From Croceicoccus naphthovorans (lineage in GTDB: Bacteria; Pseudomonadota; Alphaproteobacteria; Sphingomonadales; Sphingomonadaceae), in contig NZ_CP011770.1 of NCBI RefSeq assembly GCF_001028705.1, positions 2,297,501-2,361,500 on the forward strand: 64,000 nt of DNA, read 5' to 3'. Every line of letters begins with the position of its first letter. Within the stretch, counting starts at the first letter, position 1. A program made the position numbers and the translations under genes. Positions 47,068 through 56,744 of this stretch are shown piece by piece. The notes beneath the pieces were generated by a model, which worked only from the letters and a program-made list of their open reading frames with translations, was not told the origin of the DNA and did not search any database.

Positions 47068-47871
47068 TCAGCCCGGTTTGCGGAAGCGCAGGACGAACTG
47101 GTCGGTATCGCCTTTTACCGAGGGGTCGTGCACCGAAATGTCGCGCGGATCGTTGGGGTTGGCCAATACCGCGCTGGCCCCGTCATAGAGGAAGCCTGCG
47201 CCGACCACGTCGCGGCGGACCTGCTCGGCCTCTATCCGGTGGGTGGTGTTGGTGCTGCTCGCGCCGCTACCTTCTGGCGCGGCGTGGTCGACGACGACGT
47301 AGACGCCGCCGGGCTTCAGCAGGTCGAGCACCATGCCATTGTACGCCTTGGCATCAAAGCCCTCAGCATTGTGAAAGTCGTGATAATTGCGCGACGTCCA
47401 GACAAGGTCGAACCGTTCGGCCATGCCATCGGGCACCGGCCCGGCCAGCGGGAAGTGAACCGCGCCGACGGTGCCATCCTCGAACGATCCGGCCAGCTTT
47501 TGCGCGCTATCGAACGGCTTCCACGGCTTGTCGAGAAATTCGTCGTTGGCATAGAGGACCAGCTCACCCTCCGCCCCGATGGCCTGTTCGAACAGGCGGG
47601 TGAAGTATCCGCCGCCGGGCAGCATCTCGAACACCGCCATGCCGGGGCGCACGTCCGCAAAGGCCAGCATGTCGGCGGGTTTGCGCAAAGGATCCGCCGC
47701 ACGGTCCTGATCGGTGCGGATCGGGCTGGCGATCACGCTGGCGTAATCGGCGGCGACCGGGGACGGGACGGTCGTGATCGCATCGGTCGGCGCGTCCTGC
47801 GGCGGCTCGACCGTGCAACCGGCCAGCAGCATTGTCGCTGATGCCAGCAGGCTTGCGATGGATGTTCTCAT
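47068..47871 (-). CDS. Exported lipoprotein, class I SAM-methyltransferase-like
   Basis: 267 residues with a lipoprotein signal (ASATMLLAGC, Cys19). A class I methyltransferase-like fold follows: GMAVFEMLPGGGYFTRLFEQAIGAEG-like motif I region, FDLVWTSRNYHDF and LLKPGGVYVVVDH. The canonical glycine-rich motif is only partly kept (MLPGGGYF). Membrane-anchored outside the cytoplasm, where SAM is scarce, so methyl transfer is uncertain. ATG 47871; no operon partner besides bamD upstream on the same strand. Confidence 0.75.
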   Translation of the reverse strand: MRTSIASLLASATMLLAGCTVEPPQDAPTDAITTVPSPVAADYASVIASPIRTDQDRAADPLRKPADMLAFADVRPGMAVFEMLPGGGYFTRLFEQAIGAEGELVLYANDEFLDKPWKPFDSAQKLAGSFEDGTVGAVHFPLAGPVPDGMAERFDLVWTSRNYHDFHNAEGFDAKAYNGMVLDLLKPGGVYVVVDHAAPEGSGASSTNTTHRIEAEQVRRDVVGAGFLYDGASAVLANPNDPRDISVHDPSVKGDTDQFVLRFRKPG

Positions 47872-47908
47872 GGTCCCTTCCCCTTCATTGTGGCGGACCC
47901 GAGCCGCT

Positions 47909-48751
47909 TCAGCTCATCGAACCGGGGGCCTTGCGCTCCATCAGGTCATAGGCCTTTTCGTACCACTCGCTGCCCGGATAGTTCGCGCCCAGCACGGCCG
48001 CGCTCTTCTTCGCTTCCTCGGGAATACCCATCGCGAGATAGGTCTCGGTCAGGCGATACAGCGCCTCTGCCGTGTGGCTGGTGGTCTGGTATTCGTCCAC
48101 CACCTTGCGGAACCGCAGCGTGGCTGCCAGCCACTTGCCGGTCTTCTCGTAAAAGCGACCGACGGTCATTTCCTTGCCCGCAAGGTGATCGTTGACAAGG
48201 TCCAGCTTCAGCTGAGCATCGGCGGCATAGTCGGTTTCGGGATAGCGGCGCACAACGTCGGTCAGCGCGGTCTTGGCAAGGCGCGTCGTCGCCTGATCGC
48301 GTTCCACGTCGCTGATCTGTTCGTAGTACGAAAGTGCGATCAGATAGCTGGCATAGGGCGCATCCTTGTTGCCGGGGTGGATCGACAGGAAGCGCTGCGC
48401 CGCGCTGACCGCCTGTCCGTAATCCTTGGCGACGTAGTATGAAAACGCGCTCATCAACTGGGCGCGGCGGGCCCACGGCGAATAGGGGTGCTGACGCTCC
48501 ACCTCGTCAAACAGGGCGGCGGCGAGTTTCACCTGACCGCGATCGAGCCAGTCTTTCGCCGCGAAGTACAGCGATTCCACGTCGCGCGCGACATAGGCGG
48601 TATCGTCGGGGCGGCCACTGCCGCCCGCGCACCCGCCCAGCACCGTCATGCTGCCCGCCGCCAGTGCCAGCGCGCCGATGCGCGCAGCCCGATAAAGGGC
48701 AGTTCCAGACGAAAGGCGAAGCGGCAGGGCCGAGCGGATTTGCGCAGTCAT
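47909..48751 (-). CDS. bamD: Outer-membrane assembly lipoprotein BamD
   Basis: 280 residues. The signal ends VLGGC, and TPR-type repeats follow (AAALFDEVERQHPYSPWARR, AVSAAQRFLSIHPGNKDAPYA, TALTDVVRRYPETDYA). It is the essential outer-membrane-protein assembly partner of BamA. SYYEQISDVERDQATT and the C-terminal MLGANYPGS-like helices are typical. ATG 48751; the ORF could begin upstream without homology. Confidence 0.94.
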   Translation of the reverse strand: MTAQIRSALPLRLSSGTALYRAARIGALALAAGSMTVLGGCAGGSGRPDDTAYVARDVESLYFAAKDWLDRGQVKLAAALFDEVERQHPYSPWARRAQLMSAFSYYVAKDYGQAVSAAQRFLSIHPGNKDAPYASYLIALSYYEQISDVERDQATTRLAKTALTDVVRRYPETDYAADAQLKLDLVNDHLAGKEMTVGRFYEKTGKWLAATLRFRKVVDEYQTTSHTAEALYRLTETYLAMGIPEEAKKSAAVLGANYPGSEWYEKAYDLMERKAPGSMS

Positions 48752-48841
48752 GCGCCGCCTATAGCCGCGCCTGCCGTGAACGCCAAGTGAAGCGTGCCGC
48801 CCTTTCCACGCGTCCGTCATCGGGCCTTGCCACAAACGAAA

Positions 48842-48870
48842 CGGAGCGGCTCCGCGTGGAAGCCGCTCCG
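48842..48870 (-). terminator. Terminator of the GTPase/roadblock operon
   Basis: CGGAGCGGCT (48842-48851) and AGCCGCTCCG (48861-48870) make a perfect 10-bp stem. Read leftward it is followed by TTTCGTTTG, and it lies 56 bp after the second roadblock gene. It separates that operon from bamD. Confidence 0.78.
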
Positions 48871-48925
48871 CCCTTCGGGTGAAGCGCCGGTGGGGTTAAG
48901 TCCCCCGCCGGAATTTCAATTCGCT

Positions 48926-49288
48926 TTACAGCGACATCGAACCTTCCAGCTCGGCCGTCTTGATGCGGGCCAGCGCCAGGTTCGATTTGCTCTTGTCGAG
49001 CACGAGGTAGATGAACACCGCCGGGCGCTGCGCCATCGGGCGGATGATGTGGTACTGCGACGAGAGTGTGATCAGGATGTCGTCGATCGCGTCCTTGGTC
49101 AGGCCCAGCGCCTTCATCGTCTTCAGCTTGGCGCGAACCACTTCGGTGTTGCCGGCGCCGGCGACGTCAAGGTCAAGCCCGCCGCCTTCCTTGCCAAGGA
49201 CCATGCCCGAATCGGAATCGACGACCGCAGCGGCCTTTGCGCCGTCAATGGTCAGGAGTTCGCTGAGGGTATCTTGAATGCTAGCCAT
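48926..49288 (-). CDS. Roadblock/LC7-domain protein 2
   Basis: 120 residues, almost all roadblock domain: GAKAAAVVDSDSGMVLG, TMKALGLTKDAIDDILITL and YHIIRPMAQRPAVFIYLVLD. Such MglB/CvnB-type proteins regulate small GTPases as GAPs or scaffolds. ATG 49288. It is last in the operon: it starts 88 bp after roadblock 1 and is followed by a terminator. Confidence 0.88.
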   Translation of the reverse strand: MASIQDTLSELLTIDGAKAAAVVDSDSGMVLGKEGGGLDLDVAGAGNTEVVRAKLKTMKALGLTKDAIDDILITLSSQYHIIRPMAQRPAVFIYLVLDKSKSNLALARIKTAELEGSMSL

Positions 49289-49376
49289 TTTCTCTCGTTC
49301 CTTGTTTTAAAGCGGTTGATACGATCCAACGGTCCCTGTCCCGCCCAACATCAGGGGCCGAAAAGTTTGCTGCGAC

Positions 49377-49805
49377 TTATGCGGCGCGATCCCGTTCAAG
49401 GGCGCGCATGTTCGATACGGCCAGCCGCGCAACCGACAGCGCCTTGCCGACGGTTTCGGCAGAGTCGAAGTGGGCGGCCAAGACCATCATGTGTTCGGGG
49501 ACGCGCAGCTGGATGACGTAACCCGTCTCTGCCGCGATGATGATGTATTCGCTGCCCCCGATGCGCAGGTCGCGGGCCACGGCATCGCCAAGGGCCTGCA
49601 TCGAACTGGCCATGCTGGCCATGCGGCGGTTCTGGTTGTCCTCGCCCGAAAGGCTGGCAACTTCGAACCCGTCGTCGGTCAGGATCGTGGCATAGCGAAG
49701 CGAACGGCACAGGTCGGCAAAGCCGTGCAGGACTTCGGTCGCGTGGGCGATGACCTGCGGGTCCTTGTGCGCGTGAACGGGCTGAGTGGGGGTGTGGGCG
49801 TTCAT
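49377..49805 (-). CDS. Roadblock/LC7-domain protein 1
   Basis: 142 residues. A flexible N terminus (NAHTPTQPVHAHKD) is followed by a roadblock domain: GFADLCRSLRYATILTDDGFEVASL and SEYIIIAAETGYVIQLRVPEH. The two roadblock proteins differ in sequence, so they may form a heterodimer. The start overlaps the GTPase stop by 4 bp (ATGA), so synthesis is coupled. Confidence 0.87.
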   Translation of the reverse strand: MNAHTPTQPVHAHKDPQVIAHATEVLHGFADLCRSLRYATILTDDGFEVASLSGEDNQNRRMASMASSMQALGDAVARDLRIGGSEYIIIAAETGYVIQLRVPEHMMVLAAHFDSAETVGKALSVARLAVSNMRALERDRAA

Positions 49806-50368
49806 GCCGCGCGCTCCTGGCTGGCGGCGATCATCGCCGTCATTTCAATGTTTGCGATCAGGCTCATCAGGCAGGTGCGCATCTGTTCTTCGTTGCGCGC
49901 ATCGGCCGTGAATACGGGGATCATGCGGCCGGGCATCACTTCGCGAATGCGTTCGGCATATTGATCGATGAAGGGGGTGGGTGCGACGTCGGTGCGCGTC
50001 ACGCAGACGACCACGCCGCCTTTTTCGTGTAACTCTCCGAACTCTTCGAGGAAGTCGGAAAGCTCCTGTATCGGGTCCGCCGCATCGTTGTTGACCAGCA
50101 GGACAAGGCCAACCGCGCGTTCCTTCAGGATGGTCCACATGAAGTTGAAGCGGCGCTGGCCGGGCACGCCGTAGAGGCGCACCTTGTCCTCGTCGCCGAT
50201 GGTGATCTCGCCATAGTCCATGGCCACGGTCGTCGTGTCCTTGTCGGCGGTTTCGCGGTCAGTGTTCGCCGCTTCGGTGCGGATCACTTCGCACTCGCTC
50301 AGGCTCTCGATCGCGGTGGTTTTGCCCGCGCCCATCGGCCCTGCGAAAAGAATGACGTGTTCGGCCAT
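49802..50368 (-). CDS. CvnD/MglA-like small GTPase
   Basis: 188 residues. P-loop GPMGAGKT (residues 10-17), switch I region DKDTTTVAMDYG (43-53), G3 LYGVPGQRRF (65-74) with Val-Pro rather than the Asp of Ras proteins, and G4 TRTD (124-127). The TTTTVAMD-like and VPGQ combination is that of conservon CvnD and MglA proteins (COG2229). The other operon proteins are a winged-helix adaptor before it and two roadblock proteins after it. Confidence 0.9.
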   Translation of the reverse strand: MAEHVILFAGPMGAGKTTAIESLSECEVIRTEAANTDRETADKDTTTVAMDYGEITIGDEDKVRLYGVPGQRRFNFMWTILKERAVGLVLLVNNDAADPIQELSDFLEEFGELHEKGGVVVCVTRTDVAPTPFIDQYAERIREVMPGRMIPVFTADARNEEQMRTCLMSLIANIEMTAMIAASQERAA

Positions 50369-50373
50369 CGGAT

Positions 50374-51717
50374 TTACAGCCCCAGTTTCATGCGAAGTTT
50401 GGAAAGCAGCCCGGCGGGCGCCTCTGCCGCTTCGGTCGAAGCGGTCGCGAAGAAGACGGGTTCGGGCACTTTCTCGGTCTGGATTTCAAGCAGCCCCATC
50501 AGCGAATAGGCGTTCAGCGTGCGGGTCGCCTGATCGGGCGAGATCCCGGCCGCGCCGCTGAGTTCGCGGGCGTTGAGGAAGCAGTTCCCGATGGCCGCCG
50601 CGGTGCGCATGTCGGCCACAGCGTGGTTCAGTTCGGTGAAATTGGGCCAGCGGCGCAGGCGATAGCGGTCGCCCGGCTTGATCCACGGCGCGGGTTGCCC
50701 CGCAAAGGCGCGGCTGCCGATATGCCAGAACAGGCGATCCAGCGATTCCCCCGGCAGGTTCACGATGGGCGGGCGATAGGCCTCTACCAAGGCGGACCGG
50801 ATCGCGACGCGATGCGGGTTGGCAACGATCTGTTCCAGCGGAACCCGCGCGTTGAAGGCGCGGAAGCGGAAATCGATGCGGATCATGTCGAGGTTGTCGA
50901 CGCGGATTTCGGCCACGGCGGGCGCGGAATGCTGAACGATGGAATAGAGCGCGATGGCGATCTGGTCCCACACGTCGTCCTGCGCACCGTCGTCGGCGCT
51001 GTAGGATTGCGGGGCCGGTGCGCTTTGGGGCGCGGCATAGGGCGCGGGCTGCGCCTCCACTGGCTGCGGCACGTATTGCGGCGCGGGCTGGGCCGGCTGA
51101 AAATGGGCCTGCTGCGGCTGCGCCTGATAGTGCGGCTGCGCAGAGGCGTAAGCTTCGGGCTTCAGCGCTGCGGACCCCTGAACCATAGGCGGCGGCGCAT
51201 CGCTGCCGAACGCGGGCGGTGTGCCGTGGCGGTCGTTCGCCGGAACCGTGCTCCAGTCCTCCATCTTCACCTGCAACCGCGCGGGACCGCCGGACCGAGA
51301 CTGGTTGCGCAAAAGCTGCTGCGCCTGTTCAAGAGCGTTCATCAGGTCCGATGCGGAAAGAGGCAGATTCAGGATGATGTCGCCATTGGCCGGGGGCGGA
51401 TTGCCCGGGCGGCGTACAAGGCGGATCAGGATCTGGTAGGGATCGGCAGAGAAATCGATGTCCGCGGGCACGATGAGCGCGTCGCAGCTGTCGGAATGCA
51501 GCACCAGCCAAGGGCAATCGGAAGCCTCGGCCTCGCTTTCGATGAATGTCGCGATCTTCGCGCACTCAATCGGCGATAAACCGACCAGCCCCAGACTGTG
51601 CCTTGCTTTGGAAGCAAATCCCATTGCCAAGCCATCTCCAACGATGGCGCACCCGTTTCGAAAGGAAAAGGTCAGCGCGCCATTGATGTCAGTCGATAGG
51701 CATGTGGAACTAAGCAT
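50374..51717 (-). CDS. Winged-helix-ended adaptor of the GTPase operon
   Basis: 447 residues in three parts: an N-terminal folded region (residues 1-150); a Pro/Gln/Ala-rich linker (165-250; QAQPQQAHFQPAQPAPQYVP); and a C-terminal region (250-447). The last part has a winged-helix-like stretch TAAAIGNCFLNARELSGAAG and ISPDQATRTLNAYSLMGLLE near 372-411. In conservons CvnC has a DUF742 winged helix, so an analogous role is inferred. No known domain was recognised in the first part. ATG 51717; the GTPase gene starts 5 bp after the stop. Confidence 0.7.
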   Translation of the reverse strand: MLSSTCLSTDINGALTFSFRNGCAIVGDGLAMGFASKARHSLGLVGLSPIECAKIATFIESEAEASDCPWLVLHSDSCDALIVPADIDFSADPYQILIRLVRRPGNPPPANGDIILNLPLSASDLMNALEQAQQLLRNQSRSGGPARLQVKMEDWSTVPANDRHGTPPAFGSDAPPPMVQGSAALKPEAYASAQPHYQAQPQQAHFQPAQPAPQYVPQPVEAQPAPYAAPQSAPAPQSYSADDGAQDDVWDQIAIALYSIVQHSAPAVAEIRVDNLDMIRIDFRFRAFNARVPLEQIVANPHRVAIRSALVEAYRPPIVNLPGESLDRLFWHIGSRAFAGQPAPWIKPGDRYRLRRWPNFTELNHAVADMRTAAAIGNCFLNARELSGAAGISPDQATRTLNAYSLMGLLEIQTEKVPEPVFFATASTEAAEAPAGLLSKLRMKLGL

Positions 51718-52129
51718 CGGTGAAACGTCATGATTACCGCGCGTTTAACGATAGAGTTATTTGGCGTGATTTACCGGTTAACATAGTTACCCTATTTTTA
51801 ATTTTTGCACCCGCAGCATGACCCAATCACAATAAGTCCGATCATTTCGTCAATCCCGCTATGTATTTTATGAAATTTTGTACAATCTCGAAAGCGCTAT
51901 ATTTCCAAAGGTTTGTGAAACGGGCTGGTTTCACTGCAAACCGGTCGATCATCGAATGATGTGACGGTTGTTAAGCAATGCCCGCATGCGCCCGTGTGCC
52001 AGTGCGGCATTGTCCGACTATCCTTACCGAATCGCCGGTATGAGACTTTTTGCCTATTCGCGCGTTACGTGCTTGATCGGTGGTCCTGCGGCGACATGCT
52101 GCGTGGATTCTTGGGTGACGGGACGGCGT
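51718..52129. promoter_or_regulatory. AT-rich divergent regulatory region
   Basis: 412 bp between the GTPase operon and the PBP gene, visibly AT-rich compared with its surroundings (runs such as TTTTTAATTTTTGC). It must hold promoters for both. A dyad lies at 51910-51942 (GGTTTGTGAAAC with GTTTCA-ctg-CAAACC). No known operator was identified and no gene is evident apart from the possible upstream PBP start. Confidence 0.7.
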
Positions 52130-54175
52130 GTGAACACTTCGGCAATTTCCGACGGGGCTATTTCCGGCAACGAACGGGGCGGCATTGCACGCCGCGCTTT
52201 GGACGAAGTGCTCAGGTGGCCGCGGTGGTTCCTTGCCCTGTTGGCCGCATTGATCCTGTTCATCGGCTGGGAAACCTATGCCGCCCCGCCATGGACGCTG
52301 GGCGGGCCACCCCCGCCGCAGGGGATCGACTTCCTTGCCACCGATGGCACCCTGATCGCCCATCGCGGACCGAAAACCGCCACCCCGGTCGATGCCGCCG
52401 CCCTGCCCGATCATGTGCGGCAAGCGTTTCTGGCTATCGAGGATCGGCGTTTCTACGACCATGGCGGTGTCGATTTTCGCGGATTGGCCCGCGCCACCAT
52501 CGCCAACCTGAAGGCGGGCGGCGTGGTCGAAGGCGGGTCCACGATCACCCAGCAATACGTGAAGAACGCTTATCTGACGCAGGATCGGACCTTCGTGCGA
52601 AAGGGCAAGGAAATGCTCTTGGCCGACTGGATCGAGACGTGGATGAGCAAGGACGAGATCCTCTCTCGCTATCTTGAAAACTGCTATTTCGGCGAAGGGC
52701 AATACGGTCTGGTCGCCGCCGCCAATCACTATTTCAACGTCACGCCCGACGAATTGTCGCTGGGGCAGGCGGCAATGCTGGCGGGCATGGTAAAGGCACC
52801 GTCACGGCTTGCCCCGACGGTGGACTACGAGGCCGCCGCAGAACGCATGCGCGTGGTGCTGGGCGCGATGGTCTATGCCGGATTCATCGATCAGGCCGCC
52901 GCCGATGAAGAGTCCGACCCCAAGGTGACGCCCGGTGCGGAGGAAGAGGAGGGCCCGACCGGCACGTGGTTCGTCGACTGGCTGATGCAAGACATCGACG
53001 ACGATTTCACCGGCACTGTGCAAACCACGCTGGAGGCCGACGCTCAGGCCCACGCCGAGCGCGTGGTGCGCAACGCCCGGCTGGGCGGCACCGAAGTGGC
53101 GCTCATCGCAATCCGCCCCGACGGTGCCATCGCCGCCATGGTCGGCGGCAAGAAGTGGACGCCAGAGGCCTTCAATCGCGCCGTTACCGCCCAGCGCCAG
53201 CCGGGATCGACCTTCAAGCTGTTCGACTATTTCGCCGCGATCCGCGAAGGCATGACGCCCAGCACCGCGATCGAGGACGGACCGATCGACCTTGACGGGT
53301 GGCAGCCGCGCAATGCCTATCCCGGCTATTACGGGCCGATCCCGCTGTCCCGCGCCTTCGCCATTTCCAGCAACACCGCCGCGATCCGGGTGGCGCAATT
53401 GGCCGGAACCGATCAGGTGATCGAGGGCGCGCGCGATCTGGGCGTGGAGAGCGATATTCCCGAAACGCCATCGATGGCGCTGGGCACGGCGACGTTGACT
53501 TTGAAGGAACTGGTGGGTGCCTATGCCGCCTTTGCCTCTGGCCGCTATCCGGTGCGCCCTTATGGCATCGCGGGCCAAGGCGAAGCACCGCGGCATCAGC
53601 TGGACACCCGGCGCGAATGGGCGCCGATGCTGACGCTGCTCTACAACGCCGCCAACCATGGCACGGGGCGCAGCGCGGTGATCGGCTCGCAACCGACCTT
53701 CGGCAAGACCGGCACGTCGCAGGAAGGGCGCGACGGGCTGTTCGTGGGCTTTGCTGGCAACATGATCACGGCGGTCTGGGTCGGGCGAGACGATAACAAG
53801 CCCGTTCCCGGCAACCACGGCGGCGGCAACCCGGCGCAGATCTGGAAACAGTTCATGAGCGGGGTAAAGCTGGAACCGCTGGCCTTGCCGGTAAAGGTCA
53901 AGCAGATCCGCCGCCCCGTCCCACGCGCCACGATGGCACCGGGCGAAGCGGACATGCGCGGGATCGACATCGGCAATATCCCGATGGACGATTACCAGTA
54001 CGACATCGACATTCCCGAAGGCATTCCGCAGCTGCCCGAGGGCGAGTTGACCGGCGAACCGGTGAATGCGCCGATGGAGGTGGAGGAAATCCCCGAACGC
54101 GGCGAAGAGCCGGACCCGATCCCCGCCCCACCGCGCCAGCCGCCGCCTATCGACCGGGGTGAAACCGAGGGGTAG
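52130..54175 (+). CDS. Class A penicillin-binding protein (transglycosylase/transpeptidase)
   Basis: 681 residues. One N-terminal helix (WFLALLAALILFIGW) is followed by the GT51 domain (AIEDRRFYDHGG with catalytic Glu, GGSTITQQYVKNAYL). The transpeptidase domain has STFK, SSNT and KTGTS. A proline- and acid-rich tail ends it (PAPPRQPPPIDRGETEG). It polymerises and crosslinks peptidoglycan. GTG 52130 is chosen just before the helix; ATG 52040 is also in frame. It ends 12 bp before the HMCES gene. Confidence 0.88.
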   Translation: MNTSAISDGAISGNERGGIARRALDEVLRWPRWFLALLAALILFIGWETYAAPPWTLGGPPPPQGIDFLATDGTLIAHRGPKTATPVDAAALPDHVRQAFLAIEDRRFYDHGGVDFRGLARATIANLKAGGVVEGGSTITQQYVKNAYLTQDRTFVRKGKEMLLADWIETWMSKDEILSRYLENCYFGEGQYGLVAAANHYFNVTPDELSLGQAAMLAGMVKAPSRLAPTVDYEAAAERMRVVLGAMVYAGFIDQAAADEESDPKVTPGAEEEEGPTGTWFVDWLMQDIDDDFTGTVQTTLEADAQAHAERVVRNARLGGTEVALIAIRPDGAIAAMVGGKKWTPEAFNRAVTAQRQPGSTFKLFDYFAAIREGMTPSTAIEDGPIDLDGWQPRNAYPGYYGPIPLSRAFAISSNTAAIRVAQLAGTDQVIEGARDLGVESDIPETPSMALGTATLTLKELVGAYAAFASGRYPVRPYGIAGQGEAPRHQLDTRREWAPMLTLLYNAANHGTGRSAVIGSQPTFGKTGTSQEGRDGLFVGFAGNMITAVWVGRDDNKPVPGNHGGGNPAQIWKQFMSGVKLEPLALPVKVKQIRRPVPRATMAPGEADMRGIDIGNIPMDDYQYDIDIPEGIPQLPEGELTGEPVNAPMEVEEIPERGEEPDPIPAPPRQPPPIDRGETEG

Positions 54176-54187
54176 TGGAAGGACGTC

Positions 54188-54781
54188 ATGTGCAACCTCT
54201 ATCGCATGACCAAGACCGCCGACGAAGTGGCCCGCCTGTTCGGCGCGACGCTGAGCAGCGCGTTCGAATGGCCCGAATACATCTATCCGCGCATGACCGC
54301 GCCGGTGATCGTATCCGCCAGGGGTGAGCGCAGGTTGGGCCCGATGGACTGGGGTTTTCCGACACAAGTGTGCGGCAAGACAAGGATGCTGACCAAACAC
54401 GTCACCAATGCCCGCAACCTGAACAGCCCGATGTGGCGGCCCAGCCTTGCCACGCGGCGATGCCTTGTGCCCTTCACCCGCTTTGCCGAACCCAAGGCGG
54501 GCAAGGATGCGGAAGGAAAGCCCGCACAATACTGGTTCACGATCAGCGACCAGCCCGTCGCCGCCTTTGCCGGCCTGTGGCGACCGACCGAAACGGGACC
54601 GGTCTTTGCGTTCTGCACGACGGAGCCGAACGCGCTGGTCGCCCCGCTACATCCCAAGGCGATGCCTGTCGTCCTGATGGCAGAGGATCAGGACCGATGG
54701 CTGGGCGATGATGCGGAAGATGCGCTGAAACTGGTGGCCAGCTATCCCAGCCAGCTGATGACGGTGGCGGCGACGAACTAG
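54188..54781 (+). CDS. SOS response-associated peptidase, HMCES/YedK family
   Basis: 197 residues. The catalytic Cys2 (MCNLY), TKHVTNARNLNSP (Asn), RCLVPFTRFAEPK (Glu) and LHPKAMPVVL (His) are the family residues. It crosslinks to abasic sites in single-stranded DNA to shield them. ATG 54188 gives Cys2. It is convergent with lepA (9 bp apart). Confidence 0.9.
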   Translation: MCNLYRMTKTADEVARLFGATLSSAFEWPEYIYPRMTAPVIVSARGERRLGPMDWGFPTQVCGKTRMLTKHVTNARNLNSPMWRPSLATRRCLVPFTRFAEPKAGKDAEGKPAQYWFTISDQPVAAFAGLWRPTETGPVFAFCTTEPNALVAPLHPKAMPVVLMAEDQDRWLGDDAEDALKLVASYPSQLMTVAATN

Positions 54782-54790
54782 CGTCCGGCG

Positions 54791-56608
54791 CTATTCCTCA
54801 CCCATCCGCAGCGCAGCAATGAACGCCTCCTGCGGGATAGACACATTGCCATACTCCCGCATCCGTGCCTTGCCCTTCTTCTGCTTCTCCAGCAGCTTCT
54901 TCTTGCGCGTGATGTCGCCGCCGTAACACTTCGCGGTCACGTCCTTGCGCATCGCGCTGATCGTTTCGCGGGCGATGACCTTGCCGCCGATGGCCGCCTG
55001 GATCGGGATCTTGAACAGGTGGCGCGGGATCAGGTCTTTCAGGCGCTCGCACATGCCGCGTCCGCGTTCCTCGGCAACGCCGCGGTGGACGATCATCGAC
55101 AAGGCATCGACCGGCTCGTTGTTGACGAGGATGCTCATTTTCACCAGGTCGCCCTCGCGCAGGCCGATCTGTTCATAGTCGAAGCTGGCATAGCCGCGGC
55201 TGATCGATTTCAGGCGGTCGTAGAAATCGAACACCACTTCGTTCAGCGGCAGCTCGTAGGTCACTTGCGCGCGGCCGCCAACATAGGTGAGGTCGCGCTG
55301 GATGCCGCGCCGGTCCTGGCACAGTTTCAGGATCGAGCCGAGGTATTCGTCGGGCGTGTAGATCGTTGCCTTGATCCACGGCTCCTCGATCGTCTCGATC
55401 CGGCTGGGGTCGGGATAGTCGGCGGGGTTGTGCAGGTAGATTTCCGCCGCATCGTCGGTGCGGCTGGCGCGCAGGTCGATGCGATAGACGACCGAGGGGG
55501 CAGTGGTGATGAGGTCGAGATCGTATTCGCGGCTGAGGCGTTCCTGGATGATCTCCAGGTGCAAGAGGCCGAGGAAGCCGCAGCGGAAGCCGAAGCCCAG
55601 CGCGGCGCTCGATTCCATCTCGAAGCTGAAGCTCGCGTCGTTAAGGCGCAGCTTGCCGATCGATTCGCGCAGCTTCTCGAAATCATTGGCGTCCACCGGG
55701 AACAGGCCGCAGAACACCACCGGCTGCACTTCCTTGTAGCCGGGCAGCGCCTGCGTCGCGCCGCCCTTCACCGTGGTGATCGTGTCGCCGACCTTGGCCT
55801 GTTCCACTTCCTTGATCTGCGCAGTGATGAAGCCGATCTCGCCGGGGCCGAGTTCGGCCAGCTCGGTGCGCTTGGGGCTGAAGCAGCCGACGCGGTCGAT
55901 CAGGTGATCGGTGCCGCCCTGCATGAACTTGACGTTGAGGCCCTTCTTGATGACGCCGTCGATGACGCGGACGAGGATGACGACGCCGAGGTAGGGATCG
56001 TACCAGCTGTCGACCAGCATCGCCTTCAGCGGGGCATCGCGGTCGCCCGTGGGGCCGGGGATCTTGGCGACGATCTGCTCGAGGATCTCCTCGATCCCGA
56101 TGCCCGACTTGGCGCTGGCCAGCACCGCGTCGGAGGCGTCAATGCCGATTATGTCCTCGATCTCGGCCTTGACCTTTTCGGGTTCGGCGGCGGGCAGGTC
56201 GATCTTGTTGATGACGGGCACGATCTCGTGGTCGTGCTCGATCGACTGGTACACGTTGGCGAGCGTCTGCGCCTCAACCCCCTGCGCCGCGTCCACCACC
56301 AGCAGCGCGCCCTCGCAGGCGGCGAGCGAGCGCGAGACTTCGTAGGCGAAGTCGACGTGGCCGGGCGTGTCCATGAGGTTCAGCTCATAGGTCTCGCCGT
56401 TCTTGGCGGTGTAGTTGAGGCGCACGGTCTGCGCCTTGATGGTGATGCCGCGCTCTTTCTCGATATCCATGTTATCAAGGACTTGCGCGCTCATTTCCCG
56501 CTCGGTCAGCCCGCCGGTGAACTGGATCAGCCGATCGGCCAGGGTGGACTTGCCATGGTCGATATGGGCGATGATGGAAAAGTTACGAATGTGCGCAAGA
56601 TCGGTCAT
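54791..56608 (-). CDS. lepA: Elongation factor 4 (LepA)
   Basis: 605-residue GTPase acting on the ribosome. G1 AHIDHGKST lies near residue 15, with [16 protein letters not shown] and the EF-G-like domains. The diagnostic C terminus ends near [24 protein letters not shown] 56608 gives [13 protein letters not shown]; the longer frame is rejected. Confidence 0.96.
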   Translation of the reverse strand: MTDLAHIRNFSIIAHIDHGKSTLADRLIQFTGGLTEREMSAQVLDNMDIEKERGITIKAQTVRLNYTAKNGETYELNLMDTPGHVDFAYEVSRSLAACEGALLVVDAAQGVEAQTLANVYQSIEHDHEIVPVINKIDLPAAEPEKVKAEIEDIIGIDASDAVLASAKSGIGIEEILEQIVAKIPGPTGDRDAPLKAMLVDSWYDPYLGVVILVRVIDGVIKKGLNVKFMQGGTDHLIDRVGCFSPKRTELAELGPGEIGFITAQIKEVEQAKVGDTITTVKGGATQALPGYKEVQPVVFCGLFPVDANDFEKLRESIGKLRLNDASFSFEMESSAALGFGFRCGFLGLLHLEIIQERLSREYDLDLITTAPSVVYRIDLRASRTDDAAEIYLHNPADYPDPSRIETIEEPWIKATIYTPDEYLGSILKLCQDRRGIQRDLTYVGGRAQVTYELPLNEVVFDFYDRLKSISRGYASFDYEQIGLREGDLVKMSILVNNEPVDALSMIVHRGVAEERGRGMCERLKDLIPRHLFKIPIQAAIGGKVIARETISAMRKDVTAKCYGGDITRKKKLLEKQKKGKARMREYGNVSIPQEAFIAALRMGEE

Positions 56609-56744
56609 GCGCGGGCCATTAGCGGTTGGCGATGGCGCTGTCAGCAGGGAACCGCCGTTTCGGCCCGCTGCGCCGCCGATTGGGCGCGGATTGGCCAAGA
56701 GTCCGCTGGGCACCCGGGCGCGAACCTGCTAGCGCCCCGGCTTC

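Noticed and set aside
52802..54529. 575-codon leftward frame opposite the PBP gene
   Set aside because: Antisense to a PBP with all active-site motifs.
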